DNA of 8,045 bases from Actinomycetota bacterium (lineage in GTDB: Bacteria; Actinomycetota; Thermoleophilia; RBG-16-64-13): contig PMIZ01000166.1 of the NCBI GenBank assembly GCA_003157225.1, forward strand, positions 237 to 8,281, given 5' to 3'. Below, one piece after another: positions 1 to 6,020 of the stretch; positions within the stretch are counted from its first letter, which is position 1, and each line of letters begins with the position of its first letter. A program made the position numbers and the translations under genes. Below the pieces are notes generated by a model. That model saw only the letters and a list, made by a program, of their open reading frames with translations. It searched no databases and was not told where the DNA came from.

Positions 1-507
1 TGCCAGAGAGCCTGTGAGATTGGACTCGTTCACAATCCCTTCACAGAGCTTGCCCAAGAAGACGCCCGAATTGGCATTGGGGGCGGTTATCGGAAGGGTA
101 TAGACGACGGCGCCGGAACTCCCCGCCTTCCCCTCGTATATCGCGGCGGTGCTGGGTTTGCTGAGATCGTGCGTGATGTCGAGAACGTAGGACAGTTCCT
201 TCTTGGTGGAGTCGTAGGTAAGGATGAAATCGGCCGTGGCCTGCGTGTTCACTTTCGGCACCGACAGAGCCCCTGTCAGGTGGGCGCTGTAGTTGCCGTT
301 CTCCAGGGGGGCGGTGGAACTCGTGGTTGACGAACTCGTGCTCTTGCCGCCCCCCGACAGCCCGATGACCAGGGCGATCACCAACACAATGAGGCCGAGC
401 GAGATGATTCCGAGAGCCATGCGACGGCGCTGCACCTTCTCGGCCCTCGCTTGGCGACGGCGTGCGTGTTCCCTGGCTGCGGCGTCGCGGTCCATCTCAG
501 GTTGCAT
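1..507 (-). CDS. Membrane-anchored CHRD-domain protein, N-terminal part (3' end beyond window)
   Basis: Reading the minus strand from ATG at 507 gives 169 uninterrupted codons to the window edge, so the gene is partial at its C-terminus. Residues 1-29 are highly basic (many R and K). Residues 30-50 form one hydrophobic helix (MALGIISLGLIVLVIALVIG), followed by a Gly/Ser/Thr linker (51-66). This is a signal-anchor arrangement placing the rest outside the membrane. From about residue 73 (YSAHLTGALSVPKVNTQAT) the sequence matches the start of a CHRD domain (named from chordin): the LTGA..VP..NT.A.A.F.L.Y pattern, then LSYVLDI, then the IYEGKAGSSGAVVYTLP strand pair. The usual histidines of the family's A.HIH segment are absent (TAAIYEG instead). 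Bacterial CHRD proteins are secreted or surface proteins of unknown biochemical role. ATG 507 is preferred over the in-frame ATG at 495 because GGAGG lies 7 nt upstream of it. Domain call fairly sure; function unknown. Confidence 0.8.
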   Translation of the reverse strand, partial: MQPEMDRDAAAREHARRRQARAEKVQRRRMALGIISLGLIVLVIALVIGLSGGGKSTSSSTTSSTAPLENGNYSAHLTGALSVPKVNTQATADFILTYDSTKKELSYVLDITHDLSKPSTAAIYEGKAGSSGAVVYTLPITAPNANSGVFLGKLCEGIVNESNLTGSLA

Positions 508-514
508 GCGAATC

Positions 515-519
515 CCTCC
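515..519 (-). promoter_or_regulatory. Shine-Dalgarno GGAGG of the CHRD gene
   Basis: The minus strand reads GGAGG then 7 nt then ATG (507). This near-ideal spacing decides the start codon over the ATG at 495, four codons further in. Confidence 0.8.
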
Positions 520-555
520 GTTACTTCGGAAGTCACGTTCAGGAAGGACAGCGCT

Positions 556-594
556 AGTGTACCTGATTGCATGCGGCTCAGGCGAATGTGCCAA
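556..594 (-). promoter_or_regulatory. Possible promoter of the CHRD gene
   Basis: On the minus strand TTGGCA (594-589) is one mismatch from the -35 consensus and is followed after 17 nt by TGCAAT (571-566), two mismatches from the -10 consensus. A second -10-like hexamer, TACACT, lies at 561-556. Either would start transcription 30-55 nt before the ATG at 507. This is a weak match in GC-rich DNA and the true sigma-factor preference is unknown. Confidence 0.35.
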
Positions 595-630
595 CCAGTC
601 AAGACCGCTCGGCCGCGGGGAGAAACCAAC

Positions 631-724
631 GGCCGCCCGGCCCAGAGGTGCGGGGGGCCGGGCGGCCCTCGGCGACGCGGGGATCGCCGAGACGAGTGGC
701 GGACCTTCTGGGGGGGTGGTCCGC
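631..724. other. Three tandem perfect hairpins in the CHRD / DUF3472-like intergenic region
   Basis: Three inverted repeats follow each other almost without gaps. The first is a 13-bp perfect stem, GGCCGCCCGGCCC (631-643) with its complement at 655-667, around an 11-nt loop. The second starts at the very next base: CTCGGCGA (668-675) pairs with TCGCCGAG (684-691) around an 8-nt loop. The third pairs GCGGACC (699-705) with GGTCCGC (718-724) around a 12-nt loop containing seven consecutive G. GAGACG (689-694) could alternatively pair with CGTCTC (743-748), enclosing the third hairpin. No reading frame here looks coding. On the minus strand the first stem is followed by GTTGGTTTCTCC, a moderately T-rich stretch, so it could act as a terminator or attenuator upstream of the CHRD gene. 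On the plus strand there is no T tract. The set could equally be a small structured RNA or a leader element; strand and function are undetermined. Confidence 0.5.
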
Positions 725-767
725 GTGACTCCTAACGGGCAGCGTCTCCGCAGGCTACCAAAGGCGA

Positions 768-819
768 TATAAGGCCGGCGTAAGGACGAGGTCCGACGGA
801 CTGCTTAAGGGGCTATTCT
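768..819 (+). promoter_or_regulatory. Weak promoter-like elements upstream of the 895 gene
   Basis: Two -10-like hexamers occur on the plus strand, TATAAG (768-773) and TATTCT (814-819). Neither has a recognisable -35 at 16-18 nt. Upstream of the second, where a -35 would lie, is the small palindrome GTCCG-A-CGGAC (791-801), which could bind an activator or repressor. This is a suggestion from position only; nothing else in 725-894 stands out. Confidence 0.2.
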
Positions 820-894
820 TGAAGGGGAGTGTGGACGCGAGAGCTCGACTCACCAGAAGACCAGACCGGCGCGCCGGAGCAGAAGGGAGCGGCC

Positions 895-1716
895 ATGTCA
901 TGGTTCACTAGCACGCTGCGGACGATGATAGGTGGCGGCCCGCGCGCCTCGCGGCCGCCCCGCTCGGCGAACGGCGCCTCGTCGTTCCATCTCACGTGGG
1001 AGCTCCCGGACCGCCCGGCTTCGGGAGCGGGCCTGGTGGAGTTCTCGGCGGTGTTGGAGGTGGTGACGCCTCCGAGTACGGAGGCCCTCTACTTTTGGGC
1101 TTTGCAGGTTGATTTCGCCGACGGCCGGGGCACGTGGGGCGGCGGTCATACCGGACTCCAATGGAACAAACGCTACCCGGAAGGCGCCGCGGTCAACTGG
1201 GGCGGCTATGCATCGGCTGAGCGAGGAGGCGCCGTGCTTGCCGGCACCCATTCCAGTCTTCCCTCGTTCCCCGACGACCCCAACACCGTCGCCTATCCGT
1301 GGGTACCGGGCCGTCTCTACCGGCTCCGCGTCTCCCGCTCTCCGGACATCCGCGGTGCCTGGAGGGCTGATGTCACCGACCTGTGGTCCGGCCTCTCCAG
1401 CCCTATCCGCGATCTGCTGTCGCGCTCCAGCAGGGGCGAAGACTCGTTTCTCGTCAGGCCGGTGGTCTGGTCCGAGGTGTTCGCCGATTGCTACGCACCC
1501 TCAGTCACGGTGCGTTGGACCGAGCTCGAGGGCCGGGACGAGACCGGCGCGGTGGTGCGGCCGGCTGCCGTACGCGTCAACTATCAGGCTTGGGAGGCCG
1601 GCGGCTGCCCCAACACCTCGGTTCTCGTGGACGAGTCAGGAGGCCTGCTGCAGGTCACAAACACCGAACGTCTGGTACCACAGGGCGCTCGCTTGTCCCT
1701 ACACCCCGGGGGCTAG
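895..1716 (+). CDS. Tryptophan-rich putative beta-sandwich protein, possibly DUF3472-like
   Basis: The product is 273 aa and I do not recognise it with certainty. ATG 895 is chosen because AAGGGAG lies 5 nt upstream; the in-frame GTG at 829 sits directly against a GGGGA and has no usable spacing. There is no signal peptide or membrane helix, so it is probably cytoplasmic. The chain is rich in Trp (12 of 273) and in alternating beta-strand patterns. Residues 46-105 (AGLVEFSAVLEVV, EALYFWALQVDFADG, TGLQW, AVNWGGYA) recall the ligand-facing half of DUF3472-type, concanavalin-like sandwiches, whose members carry a YFWA..F...G..G.Q core. Residues 134-165 (YPWVPGRLYRLRVSRS, WRADVTDLW) and 184-212 (SFLVRPVVWSEVF, SVTVRWTELE) supply further strands. 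The C-terminus (223-273) is a separate, less patterned segment with two of the few Cys residues. Tandem TAG stops end it, 18 bp from the convergent DUF998 gene. Coding status is likely given the clean RBS and length; function is unknown. Confidence 0.5.
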   Translation: MSWFTSTLRTMIGGGPRASRPPRSANGASSFHLTWELPDRPASGAGLVEFSAVLEVVTPPSTEALYFWALQVDFADGRGTWGGGHTGLQWNKRYPEGAAVNWGGYASAERGGAVLAGTHSSLPSFPDDPNTVAYPWVPGRLYRLRVSRSPDIRGAWRADVTDLWSGLSSPIRDLLSRSSRGEDSFLVRPVVWSEVFADCYAPSVTVRWTELEGRDETGAVVRPAAVRVNYQAWEAGGCPNTSVLVDESGGLLQVTNTERLVPQGARLSLHPGG

Positions 1717-1734
1717 TAGCCTACGGGCGGCCTC

Positions 1735-2340
1735 TCATCGAGAGCGGCCCATCAAGTGGCCGCCGAGACCGGCTATCCAGAGCACGATCGGATACACAAT
1801 CCACCGCTCCCCCCCACCGAGGCCCAGGCTCGCCATCGGACTGGAGTCGCCCAGGATGAGGTACAGCAGCAGCGTGACCAGCGAAACCGCCCCGAGAAGA
1901 ATGCCAAGATAGCCGAAAGGGCGGGCAGCGATCGAGACCGACGCTATGGCTGCCAGTCCACCTGCGATGAAGGCAAGAAGGGCGAACAGGGCATGTACGT
2001 TGCCGTAGTTGCCGGGGAACACTCCCACGCCCAACACCCCGACGGCGAAGAGCGCGATGAGAATGGGCACAGCCCAGCGGCGGAAGCCGCGTTGCAGGCA
2101 GAACGATGCCACCAAGGCCAGCGCGCCGCACACTATCATCGAACTGTCGAAAATGGTGGCCGAGGGTTGGTGAGCCACGCTATCCGGGGGCTCGGTGGCG
2201 CCCAGGTCGCTGATCGCATTCTTGGAGGTGCTGTAGCCGGCCGGATATAGCGCCTCGGCCGTGACCATGCCCAGCGAAGCGATGGCTGCGGCCAAGAACA
2301 GCAGCAAGCCCGCCACGGTAAGGTATCGCCGTCGCATCAT
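1735..2340 (-). CDS. DUF998 family six-helix membrane protein
   Basis: The product is 201 aa, with predicted membrane helices at about 7-28, 63-82, 89-107, 115-137, 143-163 and 179-197. The spacing and conserved blocks fit DUF998: YPAGYSTSKNAISDLGA (32-48) in the first outer loop, IFDSSMIVCG (63-72), GVFPGNYGNVHALFALL (106-122) and the closing ERWIVYPIVLWIAGLGGH segment. DUF998 proteins are integral membrane proteins with no established biochemical role. The ATG at 2340 overlaps the TGA of the upstream GGDEF-EAL gene by 4 bp (ATGA). A second ATG follows at once (2337), overlapping the same stop by 1 bp. No Shine-Dalgarno sequence precedes either ATG, so translation probably depends on ribosomes finishing the upstream gene. 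That ties its expression closely to the cyclic-di-GMP enzyme and suggests a shared membrane function, which is inference. Family call confident; role unknown. Confidence 0.85.
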   Translation of the reverse strand: MMRRRYLTVAGLLLFLAAAIASLGMVTAEALYPAGYSTSKNAISDLGATEPPDSVAHQPSATIFDSSMIVCGALALVASFCLQRGFRRWAVPILIALFAVGVLGVGVFPGNYGNVHALFALLAFIAGGLAAIASVSIAARPFGYLGILLGAVSLVTLLLYLILGDSSPMASLGLGGGERWIVYPIVLWIAGLGGHLMGRSR

Positions 2341-4814
2341 TCGCCGGCCGGGGAAGCGTGTCCGCGCCGGATCACAGCCGCGACGGGTCTCGCCGGCCCA
2401 CCCCCCGCCTCCTGTCGGCTGGGTCGATCGGCGGACGTCTCCGGCATTGCTCCAAGGAAGCAGGCTCCTTCGCCGATTTCCTCGAGGTACTCGAGCAGCT
2501 CGTCCGTCTCCATGGGCCTGCCTATGAAGTAGCCCTGAGCACTGTCACACCCCAGTTCCTGGAGCAAACGCCACTGCTCGCTGTGCTCGACGCCCTCTGC
2601 CGTGACTTTGAGGCCGAGGGTGTGGGCGAGGGCGGTGAGCAAACGCACGATCTCGCGATTGGTCCTGTCCTGGGTGATCTTGGAGATGAAGGAGCGGTCG
2701 ATCTTGAGCTCTTCCACGGGAAAAGTGGTCAAGTGCTGCAGGGACGACCAGCCACGCCCGAAATCGTCCAAGCATATGCGCATCCCGAGGGCGCGCAAGT
2801 CCTGCATCACCTTCTTGGATCTGATGGGGTCCCGGATAAGGGCGGTTTCGGTTATCTCCAGGGCGAGCCGGTCGGTGGGCACGCGCCATGCGCCGATACG
2901 GTCGATCACGGTGGCCAAGAAGTCCGGTTCGACGAGCTGGCGCGGTGACAAGTTGAGGCTGACGGGGAGATCGGCGGCGAGGCTCCTCGAGGACTGCCAG
3001 TGGCTTATCTGGCTGCACACCTCGTCGAGCGCCAACTCTCCAAGCTGAACGATGAGACCTCCGTTCTCGGCGATGCTGATGAATTCGTCCGGAAAGACGG
3101 TGCCTCTTTGAGGATGCTGCCAGCGCATCAGCGCCTCGAGGGAGTGTATCGCCCCGGTTCGCAGGTCGGCGATGGGCTGGTACGACATGGAGAAGTCCCG
3201 CTGCCGGAGCGCCACCCTAAGGTCGGTTTCGGCCTTGAGCGTCCGCGACACCGTCCGATGCATGTCCTCGTCGAAGACTCGGAAGCACCCGCGGCCGTCT
3301 TCCTTGGCCTGGTACATCGCCGTGTCGGCAGCTCGAAGCAGGCTCTCCGAATCCTCGTACGAGGAGTCCCATAACACAACGCCGACGCTGGACGTGGCAG
3401 TCATCTCCTGCTGCCGGAAGTAGACAGGTGTCGCCAGCTCCTCTCGTATTCGCTCCAAGATCGGAAGTACCTCACGAAAGTCGGTCACGCTGCGCAACAG
3501 GATCATAAACTCGTCGCCGCCCATCCTTCCCACGGTGTCGGCCTCTCGTACGCAGCGGTGAAGCTTGGTCGCCACGCTCTGCAGCAGCACGTCACCGGCG
3601 AGATGGCCGATGCTGTCGTTGATCAGCTTGAACCGGTCCAGATCCAGCACCATCACCGCGAAGATGCTCGTGCCGTGGCGCTTGGCTTGGTGGATGGCAT
3701 CATCCAGTCTGGACATGAAGAGAGCGCGGTTGGGCAGTCCTGTGAGGCCGTCGGTGAGTGCCTGCTGTCGCAGGCTGTCCTCCATGAGCACTCGCTCGGT
3801 CACGTTTCTCAGGACTACAAGCCGTCCCACCACGTGGCCACGTTTTGAGAGTGGAGACCAGCTCACCTCGTAGTGGCGGCGAACGCCGCCCTCAGTCAGG
3901 TGCAAGTCGGTCTGACTCGAGGCGCCGGCGGAGGGTGCGTCCATCGGGGCCCAGGGCGGCCAGGATTCGGCCAAAGGTCTAGCGAGGATCTGCGCCGTCG
4001 GCCGATCGATGAGCGCTTGGGCCGACTTGTTGAGATCGATCACTCGGTCCCATTGATCGAGTAGCAATACGCCGTCGGTCATGTTCTCCACGAGGGCATG
4101 TCTGGCCACGGGCACCACGCTGAACAGGCGGGGTCGGAAAAGTCCCCAAGCCACTGCTATCGCTGCTACGAGTAGCCCCACGGAGGTCAGGTCATACGCA
4201 GGCATCGCGCCAGGGACGAGCAGGTAAATGAAGGCGCAGACGAGCGGTACCCCTGGTCCGGCCATGATGGCGATCAGCTGTCTGCGGTTAAGCGAGGCAG
4301 CCGAGCGGGCGACGCCTATGAGGACCGCCAGCGCGGCGATCGTCAGGGCCGAGCTGTAGCCCGAGTGCACCCAGAACCAGGGTCCCCAGGTCCGGCCGAG
4401 TTCCAGGACAGAGCCTCCGGTGTCGAGCCAGACCGAGGCGCGCACGAGGTGGTGGGAACCATCCGTGCCGAGCAGTGCAAGCGTGGTGAGCGGCAGGACG
4501 CAGCCGGCGACGACCCTGGGCCAGGTCAACAGCTTTCGGTATCCCGCGTAGTCAAGCGCCAGGGCGAGCGCCAGGACCGGGAAGAAGCATATTCCGATGT
4601 ACTGCACGTCGGCCCAGAAGAGCTTTCCGGAGAGGGTTTGCGTCAACAGCTCCATGGCCACCGCTACTGCCCATAGGGCGGCGAGAGGCAACATGAGCAG
4701 GAAAGGGTAGGCGCCGGGCAGCGAACGATTGCGCCAGGCATACCAACCCAACCCAACAGCGATGGGCACGGCAGTGCCGAGCAGCACGAGGCCGGATGTG
4801 AGTTCTAGGTCCAT
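2337..4814 (-). CDS. 7TM sensor - PAS - GGDEF - EAL cyclic-di-GMP enzyme
   Basis: This 825-aa membrane signalling protein should both make and degrade cyclic di-GMP. Residues 1-227 hold about seven hydrophobic helices (near 8-26, 36-55, 68-90, 100-116, 150-169, 180-200, 209-226), with the WADVQYIGICFFP and HSGYSSAL blocks typical of the histidine-kinase-type 7TM sensor module. A PAS domain follows (about 240-340; VENMTDGVLLLDQWDRVIDLN). The GGDEF domain (about 352-515) has an intact GGDEF at 432-436 and an RxxD inhibitory site (R423-D426) exactly five residues before it, so product inhibition is expected. The EAL domain (about 540-780) keeps E560-A561-L562, N621, E653, D683-D684, K704, E740 and Q760, the usual metal- and substrate-binding set; loop 6 reads DDFGRGWSSL rather than the common DDFGTGYSSL. 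A Pro/Ala-rich tail (781-825) follows. ATG 4814 is forced by an in-frame TAA immediately upstream; GAGGG lies 12 nt before it, a loose SD. Both activities look possible on sequence; the net one cannot be told. Confidence 0.95.
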   Translation of the reverse strand: MDLELTSGLVLLGTAVPIAVGLGWYAWRNRSLPGAYPFLLMLPLAALWAVAVAMELLTQTLSGKLFWADVQYIGICFFPVLALALALDYAGYRKLLTWPRVVAGCVLPLTTLALLGTDGSHHLVRASVWLDTGGSVLELGRTWGPWFWVHSGYSSALTIAALAVLIGVARSAASLNRRQLIAIMAGPGVPLVCAFIYLLVPGAMPAYDLTSVGLLVAAIAVAWGLFRPRLFSVVPVARHALVENMTDGVLLLDQWDRVIDLNKSAQALIDRPTAQILARPLAESWPPWAPMDAPSAGASSQTDLHLTEGGVRRHYEVSWSPLSKRGHVVGRLVVLRNVTERVLMEDSLRQQALTDGLTGLPNRALFMSRLDDAIHQAKRHGTSIFAVMVLDLDRFKLINDSIGHLAGDVLLQSVATKLHRCVREADTVGRMGGDEFMILLRSVTDFREVLPILERIREELATPVYFRQQEMTATSSVGVVLWDSSYEDSESLLRAADTAMYQAKEDGRGCFRVFDEDMHRTVSRTLKAETDLRVALRQRDFSMSYQPIADLRTGAIHSLEALMRWQHPQRGTVFPDEFISIAENGGLIVQLGELALDEVCSQISHWQSSRSLAADLPVSLNLSPRQLVEPDFLATVIDRIGAWRVPTDRLALEITETALIRDPIRSKKVMQDLRALGMRICLDDFGRGWSSLQHLTTFPVEELKIDRSFISKITQDRTNREIVRLLTALAHTLGLKVTAEGVEHSEQWRLLQELGCDSAQGYFIGRPMETDELLEYLEEIGEGACFLGAMPETSADRPSRQEAGGGPARPVAAVIRRGHASPAGE

Positions 4815-5034
4815 TTATTCGTGTAACCCTCACACTCTTGTCGGCACGACGGCGGCCCAACATAAGCCCCAAGCAGGGGGATGGGGTAGCGCGAGCACCG
4901 CGGAGGGCTCTGGAAGGGCCCGGCACGGGCCAGGACAGGCACAGGGGCGACGACAGGGAGACAGTGATGCCCGAGCCGCCGAGCTGCCGCCCTATGCCAT
5001 GCCGCCCGGGCCTTCTTGAAATACTTGGAATGCG
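4815..5034. other. Left half of divergent intergenic region; little recognisable
   Basis: This is the 5' side of the GGDEF-EAL gene. It holds an imperfect palindrome GTGTAACCCTCACAC (4821-4835), close to the start codon and overlapping the presumed SD, and a small GC hairpin (GGCCCG 4917-4922 with CGGGCC 4926-4931, loop GCA). I found no convincing minus-strand -35/-10 pair. Open frames crossing it show no protein-like composition, and no cyclic-di-GMP riboswitch core (GGCAAACC-like and GGGACGCAAAG-like segments) is present. Confidence 0.4.
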
Positions 5035-5070
5035 TTCAGGATTAGTTCAGGAAAGTCATGTCACTATACC
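5035..5070 (+). promoter_or_regulatory. OmpR/PmrA-type direct repeat and promoter of the two-component operon
   Basis: TTCAGG occurs at 5035-5040 and again at 5046-5051, an 11-bp period (TTCAGGATTAGTTCAGGA overall). This is the tandem half-site geometry bound by dimers of OmpR-family regulators on one DNA face, and it resembles the PmrA box (TTAAGG half-sites, same period). Downstream is a -10-like TATACC (5065-5070). The -35 position 17 nt before it reads TTAGTT, a poor match that overlaps the second half-site, as expected for an activator-dependent promoter. The element points toward the response regulator gene, so autoregulation by that regulator is the simplest reading. Transcripts would begin near 5077, leaving a leader of about 275 nt. 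Confidence 0.55.
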
Positions 5071-5171
5071 GTCATGGAGTCACACAGCATTGCTCAACCC
5101 CCCTCCTGAGCTGTGGCCCCAACCCTGTCCGGTGGTTGTCGGACCCGACCGGGGCGAGACACCACCACGCC

Positions 5172-5231
5172 CACACGGCGGAGACGGCGTATGCGGCGTT
5201 CGGCACAGCCGAACGCCGCGCCCGCCGTGTG
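5172..5231 (+). other. Nested long hairpin in the two-component operon leader
   Basis: A perfect 12-bp stem, GCGGCGTTCGGC (5193-5204) with GCCGAACGCCGC (5208-5219), closes on a 3-nt ACA loop. It sits inside a second perfect 10-bp stem, CACACGGCGG (5172-5181) with CCGCCGTGTG (5222-5231), separated by an asymmetric internal loop (11 nt on one side, 2 nt on the other). No T tract follows, so it is not an obvious terminator. It lies between the predicted promoter and the regulator start and is probably a structured 5' UTR; role unknown. Confidence 0.5.
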
Positions 5232-5280
5232 ACTCTCCGAAATCGCCCCGTCTGAATCCCGGCAGCCTCACCTTTTGCAT

Positions 5281-5311
5281 GCCGCCGGCTCCGAACGCCG
5301 GACACGGCGGC
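5281..5311 (+). other. Second leader hairpin, sharing a 10-mer with the first
   Basis: GCCGCCG (5281-5287) pairs with CGGCGGC (5305-5311). Its loop contains CCGAACGCCG (5291-5300), an exact copy of the 3' arm of the upstream stem (5209-5218). The 5' arm at 5194-5203 can therefore pair with either copy, making two mutually exclusive folds. The hairpin ends 18 nt before the GGAGGG (5330-5335) in front of the regulator gene, so it could influence ribosome access. Confidence 0.4.
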
Positions 5312-5351
5312 GCTTGTGCGCGGCCGTGCGGAGGGCGATACTACTTCCACC

Positions 5352-6020
5352 ATGATGGAGCCCCGCATCTTCGTTCTTGAGGACGACCCTCAGATGCGCT
5401 CCTTGCTTGTCCGCGGCTTGCGCGAGGAGGGCTACGAGGTCCAGGGTTTCGCCACGGGCTCGGAACTGCTGAGGAAGGTAGCCGAGACCGCTCCGGAGCT
5501 GTTCGTCATCGACATCGGCCTCCCAGACACCGATGGGCGCGACGTGTGCCAGGCCATGCGTGCCCAGGGAGTGACGGCGCCGGTGCTCTTCCTCACCGCC
5601 CGCGACTCCCTCTCGGATCGGCTCTCGGGCTTCCACGTCGGCGGTGACGACTATATGAGCAAGCCCTTCGCTTTCGCCGAACTGCTGGCTCGGCTCGAGG
5701 CCCTCATTCGCCGAAGCGGCGCCGAGCGGGTGGTGGAAGCCGGCGGGCTGGTGCTCGACCCCGCGAAACATGCCGTCTCGGTGGGCAAGGTGACGGTGCT
5801 TCTTACACCCACCGAGTTCCGCTTGCTCGCCAAGTTGGCGGCTTCTCCCGGGCAAGCCATACGGAGAAAGGCTTTGATAGAAACGGGTTGGCCCCATGGG
5901 GCTATCGTCTATGCCAACACGCTCGATGCCTACGTCGCGCGTTTGCGCCGAAAGGTCTGCGTTCTTCCCGGTGCTCCCCAGATAGTCACGGTACGAGGCG
6001 TGGGGTACTCCCTGCAGTGA
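5352..6020 (+). CDS. OmpR-family response regulator (receiver + winged helix)
   Basis: The product is 222 aa, the usual OmpR/PhoB length. The receiver domain (about 5-120) has the acidic cluster E10-D11-D12, the phospho-acceptor D54 in FVIDIGLPD, T82 in LTAR and the conserved K104 in SKPF, so it should be phosphorylatable. A short linker leads to a winged-helix DNA-binding domain (about 128-222; LTPTEFRLLAKLA, then the recognition helix NTLDAYVARLRRK and the closing VRGVGYSLQ). Two ATGs are adjacent (5352, 5355). I take 5352; GGAGGG is 16 nt upstream, longer than ideal. An in-frame GTG at 5316 would add 12 residues that do not look like receiver sequence. The kinase gene overlaps its stop by 4 bp, making them a cognate pair. 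The upstream TTCAGG direct repeat is its probable target. The signal and other target genes are not evident; similarity to PmrA/QseB-type regulators is general only. Confidence 0.95.
   Translation: MMEPRIFVLEDDPQMRSLLVRGLREEGYEVQGFATGSELLRKVAETAPELFVIDIGLPDTDGRDVCQAMRAQGVTAPVLFLTARDSLSDRLSGFHVGGDDYMSKPFAFAELLARLEALIRRSGAERVVEAGGLVLDPAKHAVSVGKVTVLLTPTEFRLLAKLAASPGQAIRRKALIETGWPHGAIVYANTLDAYVARLRRKVCVLPGAPQIVTVRGVGYSLQ

Noticed and set aside
293..772. 159-codon plus-strand frame across the CHRD 5' end
   Set aside because: It is antisense to the CHRD signal-anchor region, which has a strong SD and a convincing domain. The remainder is Arg/Gly-rich filler over the hairpins.
508..894. Cyclic-di-GMP or cyclic-di-AMP riboswitch in the structured intergenic DNA
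   Set aside because: Attractive given the cyclic-di-GMP enzyme nearby, but I could not find the conserved core segments of either class on either strand.
1711..1734. Bidirectional terminator in the 18-bp convergent gap
   Set aside because: Only a 5-bp GGCTA-G-TAGCC palindrome overlapping the stop codon is present, with no usable loop and no T tract.
4838..5380. 180-codon plus-strand frame filling the divergent intergenic region
   Set aside because: Pro/Arg-rich, low-complexity translation, no SD, and it runs through the promoter box, the hairpins and into the regulator gene in another frame.
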